DNA of 64,000 nt from Streptomyces avicenniae (lineage in GTDB: Bacteria; Actinomycetota; Actinomycetes; Streptomycetales; Streptomycetaceae), in contig NZ_JOEK01000017.1 in NCBI RefSeq assembly GCF_000719135.1, forward strand, positions 1 through 64,000. Reading direction: 5' to 3'. The first letter of the stretch is position 1. Every line of letters starts with the position of its first letter. Below the pieces are notes generated by a model that was not told the DNA's origin, ran no database searches, and worked only from the letters and a program-made list of their open reading frames with translations. Position numbers and translations under genes: made by a program. Below, piece after piece: positions 8,275-15,741 of this stretch.

Positions 8275-9429
8275 GTGCCTTTGTCGCCTGCGAACGTCAG
8301 GGAAGAACTCGACGCCGCGAATCAGGTCGGTGACCCGGCCGCCGACGCGCTTGTGGCGGACCTGCTCGCCGACGGGGAGATCGACGGGGTCAACGCCCTG
8401 TTCCGCACCATCGGGACGCTGAAGCCCCACCAGGACCTCTCGCGCCTGCCCGAACGACTCGCGCAGTTCCTGCACGAGGCCGCCGCCCCGCCGCCGGACT
8501 GGAGCGAGGCGGACGTGAAGGCCGCGGAAGGCTTCTTCGCCCACCACCACGGCGAGATGTCGATGCTGCAAGGGACCGTCGGGCTGATCGGCACCTACCT
8601 GTCACCGACCGGCGCGTTCACCCTGCGGTCCACCGGCCGCCTCGGCGGCGTGGAGGGGCCGGGCCGCCGACTGTCACAGTCGTCAAGGCTGTTCATCGAC
8701 ATGGGTGACAAGGACGCCCTGCGCGATGGCACGCTGGTGGCCAACGTGACCAAGGTGCGCCTGGTCCACGCCTCGGTACGCCAGCTGCACAAGCAGAGCG
8801 GCGAGTGGGACTACGCCAAGTGGGGCGAGCCCGTCTCCCAGAAGTACACGACGGGCGCGGCCTGCGTCTTCAGCACCCAGATTCTCCAGGCGATGGAGAA
8901 CCTGGGCCTGGCCGTCTCCCGTGACGACGCCCACGGCTTCATCTGCGCCTGGCACTTCGTCGGCCACTACCTCGGCACCCCCGAGAAGTGGCTGCTGCCC
9001 AAGAACGCCGACGTGGTCGAGCAGGTGTGGAACTCCGAGCGGGACCGGGAGTGGCAGAAGTCCGACGACGGGGTGTTCATGACCGCCCAGGCCATCGAGT
9101 TCTACAAGAAGTTCTTCCCGCCGGGCTTCCATGACGCGTTCGTCGCGATGGTGCGCCACGCGCTCACCGACAAGTACGCCGACATGGCCGGGCTGCCCCG
9201 CAGCATCCTCGACGCAGGCGCCAAGCCCATCGCCGCCGGTCACGGTCTGATCAGCAGCACCGCCGGTGGTCTGTTCGGCGGCGCGGCGGAGAAGGCCGTC
9301 GGCGTCAACCCGTACAAGGAGATCCTCGGCGTCGCGTCCAAGGCGTTCAACGAGGTCGAGAGCTACGCCCTGACCCACGACCAGGACGACCAGCCGCAGA
9401 TGCACGCCGCACTCGACGACAACCGCTGA
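8275..9429 (+). CDS. MpaB/latex-clearing-type heme oxygenase (DUF2236)
   Basis: The 384-residue protein matches the oxygenase MpaB/rubber oxygenase (Lcp, DUF2236) family in pattern. It has an arginine-histidine helix (VRLVHASVRQLH, about residue 160) and the segment GAACVFSTQILQAMENLG. The candidate axial heme histidine lies in CAWHFVGHYLGTPEKWLLP (about residues 222-240). Known members are b-type cytochromes that cleave polyisoprene or hydroxylate substrates with O2. No twin-arginine signal is visible, so it is probably cytoplasmic, unlike classic secreted Lcp. GTG 8275 is chosen because GAGGGAG lies eight bases upstream; the open frame runs to 8041 without a better start. It lies between CRISPR array 1 and cas2, an unusual place, and a relic CRISPR repeat follows at 9546. 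Confidence 0.8.
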   Translation: MPLSPANVREELDAANQVGDPAADALVADLLADGEIDGVNALFRTIGTLKPHQDLSRLPERLAQFLHEAAAPPPDWSEADVKAAEGFFAHHHGEMSMLQGTVGLIGTYLSPTGAFTLRSTGRLGGVEGPGRRLSQSSRLFIDMGDKDALRDGTLVANVTKVRLVHASVRQLHKQSGEWDYAKWGEPVSQKYTTGAACVFSTQILQAMENLGLAVSRDDAHGFICAWHFVGHYLGTPEKWLLPKNADVVEQVWNSERDREWQKSDDGVFMTAQAIEFYKKFFPPGFHDAFVAMVRHALTDKYADMAGLPRSILDAGAKPIAAGHGLISSTAGGLFGGAAEKAVGVNPYKEILGVASKAFNEVESYALTHDQDDQPQMHAALDDNR

Positions 9430-9545
9430 CGTCTCCCCCGGCTGCCGGGTGAGGGCCATGCCCCCACCACGGCCCGGCCCGGCCGCAGGTCGATCCCCCC
9501 GGGATCGGAACTCCGGGGTGAGCGGCGGACGCCCGAGGACGCTCG

Positions 9546-9582
9546 GTGGAGGCGGTCCTCCCGGACGGCGGAGGAACGCGAC
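9546..9582 (+). repeat. Relic solitary CRISPR repeat
   Basis: Aligned without gaps to the 37-bp array 2 repeat, this stretch matches at 29 positions by eye. It begins GTGGAGG, contains GTCCTCC then GGACGGC, and ends CGCGAC. It has the same orientation as both arrays and lies 117 bases past the oxygenase stop codon. It looks like the decayed end of an older array or of array 1 before the oxygenase gene arrived. No flanking spacer-repeat period is left. Confidence 0.6.
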
Positions 9583-9617
9583 GCGTTCCTCACATGGGCG
9601 GCTGTGCAGGAAACAGT

Positions 9618-9647
9618 GTCGGCACAGCCCCGAAAGGCTGTGCCGAC
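9618..9647. terminator. Bidirectional terminator between oxygenase and cas2
   Basis: GTCGGCACAGCC and GGCTGTGCCGAC form a perfect 12-bp stem with a 6-base loop (CCGAAA). It lies between the end of the plus-strand oxygenase gene and the end of the minus-strand cas operon, 70 bases past the cas2 stop. It should stop transcripts from both sides. Confidence 0.8.
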
Positions 9648-9716
9648 GTGTCGTCGCGGTTGCCGGTCGTACAACTGGCGGAAAGGCCCGTTCGCCGGAC
9701 ACGAGACCCGGGTCGG

Positions 9717-10007
9717 TCAGAGGACGAGGTCGTCGCGATGCGGCGTCGTCTGTGCGATGCCCAGTGTCCGCACCTCCGCGAGACCCGCGTGCGGCAGGCG
9801 ATAGATCCTGACGTTGTCCCTGTCTTTGTCGATGAGACGGTCGATGGTGTCGGTCAACCGCAGGAGGTCGGTCTCGTCGGCGACGATCTCGAAGACGGAC
9901 TTCTGGACGCGTATCCCATGGCCCTCGCAGAGCTTGGCCACGCGTCGCAGGCGTCGCCGCCCGTCCGGTGTGGTCGTGTCCACGTCGTAGGTGAGGAGCA
10001 GATCCAT
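9717..10007 (-). CDS. cas2: CRISPR-associated endonuclease Cas2 (type I-C)
   Basis: The 96-residue protein is the typical Cas2 size and opens MDLLLTYDVDTTTPDG: a beta strand ending in the conserved aspartate, then the ferredoxin-like fold (GRRRLRRVAKLCEGHGIRVQ; SVFEI). Cas2 dimers bridge two Cas1 dimers in the spacer-integration complex. Its ATG overlaps the cas1 stop by one base (TGATG), so the two are translationally coupled. It is the last gene of the operon and is followed by a strong hairpin. Confidence 0.95.
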   Translation of the reverse strand: MDLLLTYDVDTTTPDGRRRLRRVAKLCEGHGIRVQKSVFEIVADETDLLRLTDTIDRLIDKDRDNVRIYRLPHAGLAEVRTLGIAQTTPHRDDLVL

Positions 10008-11041
10008 CACGACGCGATCCACGGCAGGTAGCCCGGCAGTTCGTGGCGGACGTGGCGCGCCAGGAGACGACACTGCACGACGGGCAGCAGTCCGCCGGGT
10101 ACCGACCGACCGGCGGTGGGATGGTCCCAGCTCTCGGTCTTCCACTGCTGCCAGGCCGCGAGGACGGTCTTGCGTCCGTCCTCGGTGAGACGGACGGCTC
10201 CGCCCGCGAGGTTCTCGAAATGAGTGGCGCGGACCTGTCGTCGGTTCAGCAAGGTGAGGGCGAATCGATCGGCGATCGGGGCACGGAACTCCTCCATCAC
10301 GTCGAGTGCCAGCGCGGGTTTGGCCGGTCTGATGCCGTGGAGGAAACCGATGTACGGGTCGAGTCCCACCTGCTCGGCGGCTCCGTGGACCATGCTGCGG
10401 AGCAGCCCGTAGCTGAACGAGAGCAAGGCGTTGACGGGATCGGTGGGAGGTCTGCGGGCCCGCCGGGTGAAGGGTGGGATGTCCGGGCCCGGTTTGAGGA
10501 TGAGCCGGAGCGCCGCGAAGTAGACCCGCGCGGCGTCGCCTTCATGCCCCATCAGCTTGTCGATGGTGTCCGCCTCGGCGACGGTCGTCAGGATTCCGGC
10601 GAGCGTGGCCGCGGCCTGCCGGATCTCCTCGCGTGGCCCCGGTGGCGCGTCGCGGGCGGCCCGCACCAGGAGCCAGCGGCTGTTGCGGACCTTGCCCGCG
10701 AGCATGTTCCGGGCGATGGCGATCCTGGAGGGCATCTGGTCGTGCAGGAGGTGCTGGGCGTGCCGGAGGAGGACGTTGCCCCGGACGGCTCCGTCCAGCC
10801 GGGCCTGGAATCGACCGGACCGCGACATCCAGGTCACGGGACGGCCGTCCTGGGCGCATCGCGCCAGCAGCTCGGTCGAGAGGTTGATGTGGCCGTAGAC
10901 GACGATGCTCTCGATGCGCCGGAGCGGCAGGGACTTCCGCTCCTGGGTGTCCGGCAGGTAGACGCGCAGGGAGTCATGGTCCAGGCGGAGGTCGGCTCCC
11001 TGGGTCTGGACGTAGAGGGTGTTCAGCAGCTCGGTGGTCAT
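10007..11041 (-). CDS. cas1: CRISPR-associated endonuclease Cas1 (type I-C)
   Basis: This 344-residue integrase of the adaptation complex has an N-terminal beta domain (LNTLYVQTQGADLRLD; SIVVYGHINLS) and a helical catalytic domain. The three metal-binding positions are visible: E167 in MGHEGDAAR, H235 in IGFLHG, and E250/E251 in LDVMEEFR. All are present, so the enzyme should be able to integrate spacers. Its ATG overlaps the cas4 stop (ATGA), and cas2 follows with a one-base overlap, giving the usual I-C cas4-cas1-cas2 adaptation block. Confidence 0.97.
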   Translation of the reverse strand: MTTELLNTLYVQTQGADLRLDHDSLRVYLPDTQERKSLPLRRIESIVVYGHINLSTELLARCAQDGRPVTWMSRSGRFQARLDGAVRGNVLLRHAQHLLHDQMPSRIAIARNMLAGKVRNSRWLLVRAARDAPPGPREEIRQAAATLAGILTTVAEADTIDKLMGHEGDAARVYFAALRLILKPGPDIPPFTRRARRPPTDPVNALLSFSYGLLRSMVHGAAEQVGLDPYIGFLHGIRPAKPALALDVMEEFRAPIADRFALTLLNRRQVRATHFENLAGGAVRLTEDGRKTVLAAWQQWKTESWDHPTAGRSVPGGLLPVVQCRLLARHVRHELPGYLPWIAS

Positions 11042-11712
11042 GGGTGGTGGTCGTCTTCTCGGTCGTCAAGGGTGAACAGCCCGTCGAGGGCCTTCCCGTA
11101 CCGTTCGGTGCGGGCGAGGACACGGGGCATGCAGCCGGTGGCCATGGAGCAGCGGCGGCATCGCGTGTCGGCGGCGGGTGGCGGGAGCGTGCTGGTGTCG
11201 AGGAGCGCGCGGACGGCGCGCGTGGCGGCGAGGACGCGTTCGTGGAGTTCAGGTGTGACGTCGATGAGGTGGCGGCGGCGGTCGGCCGAGGAGTAGACGG
11301 CCGCCTGTGGGACCGGGCGGTGGAACATCTCCTGGAGGCAGATCGCCTGGGCGGCCGCCTGTACGTCCGCCGGGCCGCCGGGGTGGTAGCGGCCGGATTT
11401 GTGCTCGACGGGCAGGATGCGCCCGTCGGTGTGGATCTCCACGGTGTCGCACGTGCCGGTCAGGCCGTACCCGTCGTGCCAGACGGGCAGGGCGTGCACG
11501 ACGCGCAGTCTCCCGCGTCCCCGGTTGCCCGGGGTGTCCACGCGTTGGTGCAGGAGTGTGCCCCGGACGGTGGCGGCGTCGTCGGCGAACGCGTCTTCCA
11601 GGAGGATGAGTCCGCACTGGCGGGCGCAGTAGGTGTAGTGCTCCAGCGAGGAGAGGGTGACCTGCGCGGGCTCCCGCCCTCCCCCCACGGGAAGCACGGC
11701 GGTGTCGCTCAT
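11038..11712 (-). CDS. cas4: CRISPR-associated exonuclease Cas4 (type I-C)
   Basis: The 224-residue protein has a RecB-like PD-(D/E)xK nuclease core (GTCDTVEIHTDG; PVEHKSGRY, with D and ExK) and four cysteines for a [4Fe-4S] cluster: C29 in YTYCARQCG and the C-terminal CRRCSMATGC. Cas4 trims prespacers and helps select the PAM before Cas1-Cas2 integration. The ATG at 11712 overlaps the cas7 stop (ATGA); longer readings upstream run into cas7 and are not real. All key residues are present. Confidence 0.96.
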   Translation of the reverse strand: MSDTAVLPVGGGREPAQVTLSSLEHYTYCARQCGLILLEDAFADDAATVRGTLLHQRVDTPGNRGRGRLRVVHALPVWHDGYGLTGTCDTVEIHTDGRILPVEHKSGRYHPGGPADVQAAAQAICLQEMFHRPVPQAAVYSSADRRRHLIDVTPELHERVLAATRAVRALLDTSTLPPPAADTRCRRCSMATGCMPRVLARTERYGKALDGLFTLDDREDDHHP

Positions 11713-12599
11713 CCGACGAGACGGGTCAGGGTCACGCCTGACGGCAGCTCGGCGTCGCGCACCTCGATCGGGCCGTAGTCCGTGATGCTGCGGGCTGTGG
11801 AGTCGGGAAGGTTCTTGACGGTGATCCTCTCGAAGAGTGTGTGGGAGGGGGCGCGGCCGAAGGCGTCGTCGTGGGTGAAGACGTAGAGTCCGCGCAGGGC
11901 GAGGGCACCGCGGGCGGACGCGCGGTCGTGCTCGAACATGTTCTGGAAGGCCCGCCAGAAGAGTTCCAGGTCGTCCCTGCTCACGCCGGTGCGTCGGGCG
12001 AGAGGGGCGCTGAAGTGGCCGGTACCCCGGTAGAGGGCGTAGGGCACGATGTGCTTGGAGCCCATCTCGGTCTCCTTGCCCTTGTTCTTCTTCTCCGGGT
12101 CGTTCCAGGCGTCCACGTCCTCCTGCTTGGTGGGCGTCACGCGGGTGATGCCGATCTCCAGCGGGGTGATGGGGTCGATGGACCGGGAGAACGAGATCTG
12201 CACGGGGCCCTGGACCCGTCCGGCCTGCTTCTTGCCGGTGCTCATGACGGCGCCGAACATGCGGACGTCGAAGAAGTTCTCGCACATCCAGTCGCGGGCA
12301 TCCGCCGGGCCGGTCTTGTCGCCCAGCGCGGTGTACGCGCGCTCGTGCTGGCTGTTGAGGGAGACGCCGGCCTCGACGTAGATGTGCCGACCGGGGACCT
12401 GGTCGTGCTCGGCGAACAGCGCCACGGTGTTGCGGATCTTGCGCTTGATGGCGACGTCGGTGATCAGCCCCTGGCCGGTGATCGGGTCGGTGCGGGGCAT
12501 GCCTCCGGCGTCGGGGTCGCCGTTCGGATTGCTGTCGGTGGCGTCGATGAGGAACAGGAAGTCGTGCTTGCGGGCCGGGTCGAGGTGGGCTTCGGTCAT
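11709..12599 (-). CDS. cas7: Type I-C Cascade backbone protein Cas7 (Csd2)
   Basis: The 296-residue protein begins MTEAHLDPARKHDFLFLIDA, then DSNPNGDPDAGGMPRTDP, the hallmark of Csd2/Cas7. It also has VRMFGAVMS near residue 118 and KKQAGRVQGPVQISFSRSIDPI with the Gly-rich RNA-binding segment. Multiple copies line the crRNA in the I-C surveillance complex. The ATG at 12599 gives the family N-terminus; the frame upstream is chance. It lies 37 bases after the end of cas8c and overlaps cas4 by ATGA. Confidence 0.97.
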   Translation of the reverse strand: MTEAHLDPARKHDFLFLIDATDSNPNGDPDAGGMPRTDPITGQGLITDVAIKRKIRNTVALFAEHDQVPGRHIYVEAGVSLNSQHERAYTALGDKTGPADARDWMCENFFDVRMFGAVMSTGKKQAGRVQGPVQISFSRSIDPITPLEIGITRVTPTKQEDVDAWNDPEKKNKGKETEMGSKHIVPYALYRGTGHFSAPLARRTGVSRDDLELFWRAFQNMFEHDRASARGALALRGLYVFTHDDAFGRAPSHTLFERITVKNLPDSTARSITDYGPIEVRDAELPSGVTLTRLVG

Positions 12600-12636
12600 G
12601 GGATGCGTTCTCCGATCGGGCGAAAGGGGTGAGGGG

Positions 12637-14430
12637 TCAGGAGACAGGGGGGGCCGCGCTGTCGGGGGCAGCGCCGTTCTTCGCCGTCTTGGCGTCCTTG
12701 GCGGCCTTGGCCGCGGCGAGGTCAGCGGCCCGTTGCTGCTCGTAGCCGATGACGAAACGGCCCTGCCCGCGGAGGGACAGGTGGGCCGGGAGGTCGTCGG
12801 AGAACGCCGCGAAGACCGTGGTGAGCCTGTTGCGCAGCGCCCAGTAGGCGCCCTCGTTGTCACGCCGGAGCCGCTTGAAGTGGGCGTTGGCGCCGTGCCG
12901 CAGGTTCGCGAGGACGGTGCCGGGCGCGGTCATGGCCGCGCCGAAGTACTTGTCGCCGAGGGTGGCCTTGACGTCGGGCAGCGCGGCCCGTTGCACGGCT
13001 TCGAGGACGGCGAAGGCTCGTCCGCAGAGGTAGGCCGGGTCGGTGCTGTCCGGGTCGAGTCGCGGCATGGGGCGGTCCGTTCGGTCGTGAGGGCGTGAGA
13101 GGGCGAGGCGCAGGAGCGCCACACGGGGGGCGTCGAGATGACCGTCCGCCCGGATGCGCTGGAGGAGGTGGGGCAGCAGGTGGGCCGGGAGGGGGGTGCG
13201 TCGGAGGGCGCACGTGAACAGGTCGCGTTCGACGCCTTGCGGCGCGCTTCCTTTGACGTACTGCCCCCCGCTGTGGCGGCCGGTCGCCAGGGCCATGAGC
13301 CACAACGGCACGTATCGGGTGGTGCCGGACCAGCCGTCGAAGACGCCGTGATCCTCGTACCACGCACCGAGATTGGCCTTGAGCACGACCAACGGGATGT
13401 CGAGCCAGTCGCGGACGACGGTGCGGGCGTTGTTCAGCCCGAGTGTGAGGGAACAGAAATCGCTTTCGTTCAGTCCGCGCAGGGAATCGGGTGTCGGATG
13501 CTCGTTGAGGACCTCGATGAGGTGTCGGACGATCTCCGGGTCCGGTGGGTTGTCGTCCAGCGTCTCGATCAGCGGTTGCTCGTGGTGGTGGCGGGTCCAC
13601 CAGACGAGGACGCTGTCAGGGAAGCGGCGACGGTGCCTCTCGTCGGCCAGCAGGTGGTTGAGCGCGGCCATGGTTCGGCCGCCGCAGCGGTCGCACACCG
13701 GGGTGTTGACCAGCTGGATGCTGCCGTTGCGGCCCTGGGCCTCGGTGTTGACGCTGACGAGCTGCGCCTCGTTGCTTCCGCCGGTGGAGGGGATGAGGCC
13801 CTTCTTCACCGGCTCGGGGATGGTGGCGAGGAGGCTGCCCACCTTCCCGCAGACGAGGCACAGGGCGCTTGCTCCCGCTGCCCCGCCCTTCCGTTCGCGG
13901 ACGATCGTGCTCCAGAGTCGGCGGACGGCGGGCAGTTCGTGGAGCCACTGCGAATCGACCATGACCGCGACCGTCTCGCGGGCATCCAGGTCTTCGGGTA
14001 CGTCCAGTGCCGCGACGCCCTCGCCGTCGAGGAAGGTGGCCAGCGCCTTGGCACACCCGTCCTCGGACGCGGCGTTCGTCCAACGGACCACCAGTGCGCG
14101 GTAGTCCCGGTGGCGCCGCGCGGCCTCGGCTCGGTCCTTGTCGGTGGGACCGCCCGGAGCATCCACGCCACGGGGGCGGCCGAGGACGAACTCGGCGGTG
14201 TCCACGAGCAGGAAGGGGGCGACCTTGGTGCCGGAACGCTGAACGTAGGGCACGGGCTGGACCACGCCTCCCCCCTTGGCCTTCTTGGCGGGGCGCAGAT
14301 CGATGAGCGAACCGTGCCGACCGTCGTCCGTGAGCACGAGCCCCCAGTGGATCTGCCGATCCCGGAAAAATTCCGGCGGCAGGGTGTCGGCGATCCGGTC
14401 GGCGTATTCGGTGAGTCGCTGAAGCAGCAC
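12637..14430 (-). CDS. cas8c: Type I-C large subunit Cas8c (Csd1)
   Basis: This is the 597-residue large subunit that recognises the PAM and nucleates Cascade. The start LLQRLTEYADRI and the phrases DTAEFVLGR and RDYRALVVRW are typical of Csd1. A four-cysteine zinc site (CLVCG near residue 205, CDRCGG near 260) is intact. I take GTG 14430, with GGGAGG nine bases upstream and four bases past the cas5 stop. A GTG at 14457 would add nine residues and lacks a good ribosome site. The last 50 residues are a low-complexity Ala/Lys tail (AAAKAAKDAKTAKNG), unusual but not disruptive. In I-C systems an internal start in this gene often makes the small subunit Cas11c; I did not locate it with confidence. 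Confidence 0.94.
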   Translation of the reverse strand: MLLQRLTEYADRIADTLPPEFFRDRQIHWGLVLTDDGRHGSLIDLRPAKKAKGGGVVQPVPYVQRSGTKVAPFLLVDTAEFVLGRPRGVDAPGGPTDKDRAEAARRHRDYRALVVRWTNAASEDGCAKALATFLDGEGVAALDVPEDLDARETVAVMVDSQWLHELPAVRRLWSTIVRERKGGAAGASALCLVCGKVGSLLATIPEPVKKGLIPSTGGSNEAQLVSVNTEAQGRNGSIQLVNTPVCDRCGGRTMAALNHLLADERHRRRFPDSVLVWWTRHHHEQPLIETLDDNPPDPEIVRHLIEVLNEHPTPDSLRGLNESDFCSLTLGLNNARTVVRDWLDIPLVVLKANLGAWYEDHGVFDGWSGTTRYVPLWLMALATGRHSGGQYVKGSAPQGVERDLFTCALRRTPLPAHLLPHLLQRIRADGHLDAPRVALLRLALSRPHDRTDRPMPRLDPDSTDPAYLCGRAFAVLEAVQRAALPDVKATLGDKYFGAAMTAPGTVLANLRHGANAHFKRLRRDNEGAYWALRNRLTTVFAAFSDDLPAHLSLRGQGRFVIGYEQQRAADLAAAKAAKDAKTAKNGAAPDSAAPPVS

Positions 14431-14434
14431 GAGT

Positions 14435-15181
14435 TCACGCCTCCCGGGCGTCCGCACGCCGCGACGACTGCGGCATCGCCACAGCCTCGGCGGGCAGCGG
14501 CTTCAACGGCACCTCCATGACGCCTTCGGCAAGCTGCGCCAGGAACCACTGGTACCGCTCGCCCTCCGGTGTGTAGCGGATGGAGTGCAGCATCACGCCC
14601 AACTGCTCATTCAAGTGAGCCAACGCCGGGCGGTCGGTGGACGGCCCGAACGCCGCCGCGAATTCCCGGCAGCCGAAGAAGGGTTGTGAGAAGCAGGCAC
14701 CACGGTCCACCCGCCGCCGCAACTGCTCCCGGTACTTCTCCTCGGGCGCGGAGCCGCCGGTCACGACGACCTGGGCGTGAATGCGGTAGGCGACGTCCCG
14801 CAGTGCCATGGTGTTGCGTTGGTCGCGGTCGGTCTCCACGTCGTATCGCAGCCGGGGATTCTTCGCCAGCTCCTTGACCTTCTTGGCGCTGAGCGTGGCC
14901 CGGACCTCGTTGCGGCGCACCTGCGTCCATGCGATCGGGGCAAGGACCTCGATCTCCGTCACGACGTACCTGAACTCGGGCTTCCAGAAGATGGATTCCA
15001 GCAGTCCGACCGCCGCTGAAGGCGTCATCACCGGGTAACTCACCCGTTCGGTTTTCAGCTCAGGACGGGTGAAGCAGGCCAACGGCCCCCAGGTCTCCAC
15101 GACGAGGTCGGGAAACACCCAGCCGTCGTTACCGCGCCGCTCGGCAAGACTGCGGCCACCGACACCACCCCCATGCGTCAT
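14435..15181 (-). CDS. cas5c: Type I-C crRNA-processing Cas5c (Cas5d)
   Basis: The 248-residue protein contains the Cas5d signature WGPLACFTRPELKTERVSYP then VMTPSAAVGLLESIFWKPEF (residues about 31-70). In type I-C, Cas5 replaces Cas6 and cuts the repeat hairpin to make the crRNA 5' handle, then stays in Cascade. The ATG at 15181 has GGAGG spaced five bases upstream. The N-terminus carries about 20 extra residues (GGGVGGRSLAERRGNDG) compared with the usual family start. cas3 lies 560 bases upstream rather than adjacent, so cas5 probably has its own promoter or depends on read-through. Confidence 0.95.
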   Translation of the reverse strand: MTHGGGVGGRSLAERRGNDGWVFPDLVVETWGPLACFTRPELKTERVSYPVMTPSAAVGLLESIFWKPEFRYVVTEIEVLAPIAWTQVRRNEVRATLSAKKVKELAKNPRLRYDVETDRDQRNTMALRDVAYRIHAQVVVTGGSAPEEKYREQLRRRVDRGACFSQPFFGCREFAAAFGPSTDRPALAHLNEQLGVMLHSIRYTPEGERYQWFLAQLAEGVMEVPLKPLPAEAVAMPQSSRRADAREA

Positions 15182-15741
15182 CGCTCCTCCGCCTCTCCCT
15201 CTCGGGCTCTGCCGACTTCCACAATTCGCCCCCAGGCAACGGGGGTTTTCAGCGAGTCGAGACGCTAACAGCAGCCACTGACACAGGGATGAGCTTCAGC
15301 TCCACCTCGCGTCACATCTGATCAAAGGCGAAAATAATCAGTCGGTCAGGGCGGGGTCGCGGACCGCGTCACGGGCGATCAGGCCAGCTCGGCGGCTTAC
15401 GCCAAGCCGACGGCCGCCTCCGGCCACGCCAGGAGAACAGGGAACTCAACGTCTGCTTCTCACGGGTTCTACAGGTGTCACAGTGGAGGACAAGAAACGA
15501 TCCGAGCCGCCGCACAGGGACGCGCCAACCGCCCCGAGCCGCAAGATGATCGAAAATGCTCAAGAATGCAAGAAGCGGATCGAGAAATGACTCTCTCGAT
15601 CCGCTTCTTGGCCAAGGAGTGAGCGAAACGCCCCTGTGACCCCTGTAATTGCGATTCCCGGTTGCTCAGCCCGAGCAAGCCGCCACCGGGCCACCGAGCA
15701 GGCGACCTTGAAGCGAGCCTATACATAGGGTCAGTCGGAGC
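15182..15741. other. Non-coding insert between cas3 and cas5
   Basis: This 560-bp gap has no convincing gene. It contains a 17-bp perfect hairpin at 15569-15610 (listed separately) and a short GC hairpin followed by TTTT on the plus strand (CCCCC 15229-15233, GGGGG 15241-15245). The stretch 15300-15700 is less GC-rich than the cas genes. In most I-C loci cas3 and cas5 are adjacent, so this looks like an insertion or a remnant of a mobile element, now non-coding. An 82-codon reading on the minus strand (15478-15726) is not supported by a ribosome site. Confidence 0.6.
15569..15610. terminator. 17-bp perfect hairpin between cas3 and cas5
   Basis: The arms CAAGAAGCGGATCGAGA (15569-15585) and TCTCGATCCGCTTCTTG (15594-15610) are perfectly complementary around an 8-base loop (AATGACTC). 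On the minus strand it lies about 130 bases past the cas3 stop. It could terminate cas3 transcripts, or be the inverted end of a decayed mobile element. The arms are less GC-rich than typical local hairpins. Confidence 0.65.

Noticed and set aside
15478..15726. 82-codon minus-strand frame between cas3 and cas5
   Set aside because: It spans the perfect hairpin and has no ribosome site or recognisable domain; treated as non-coding.
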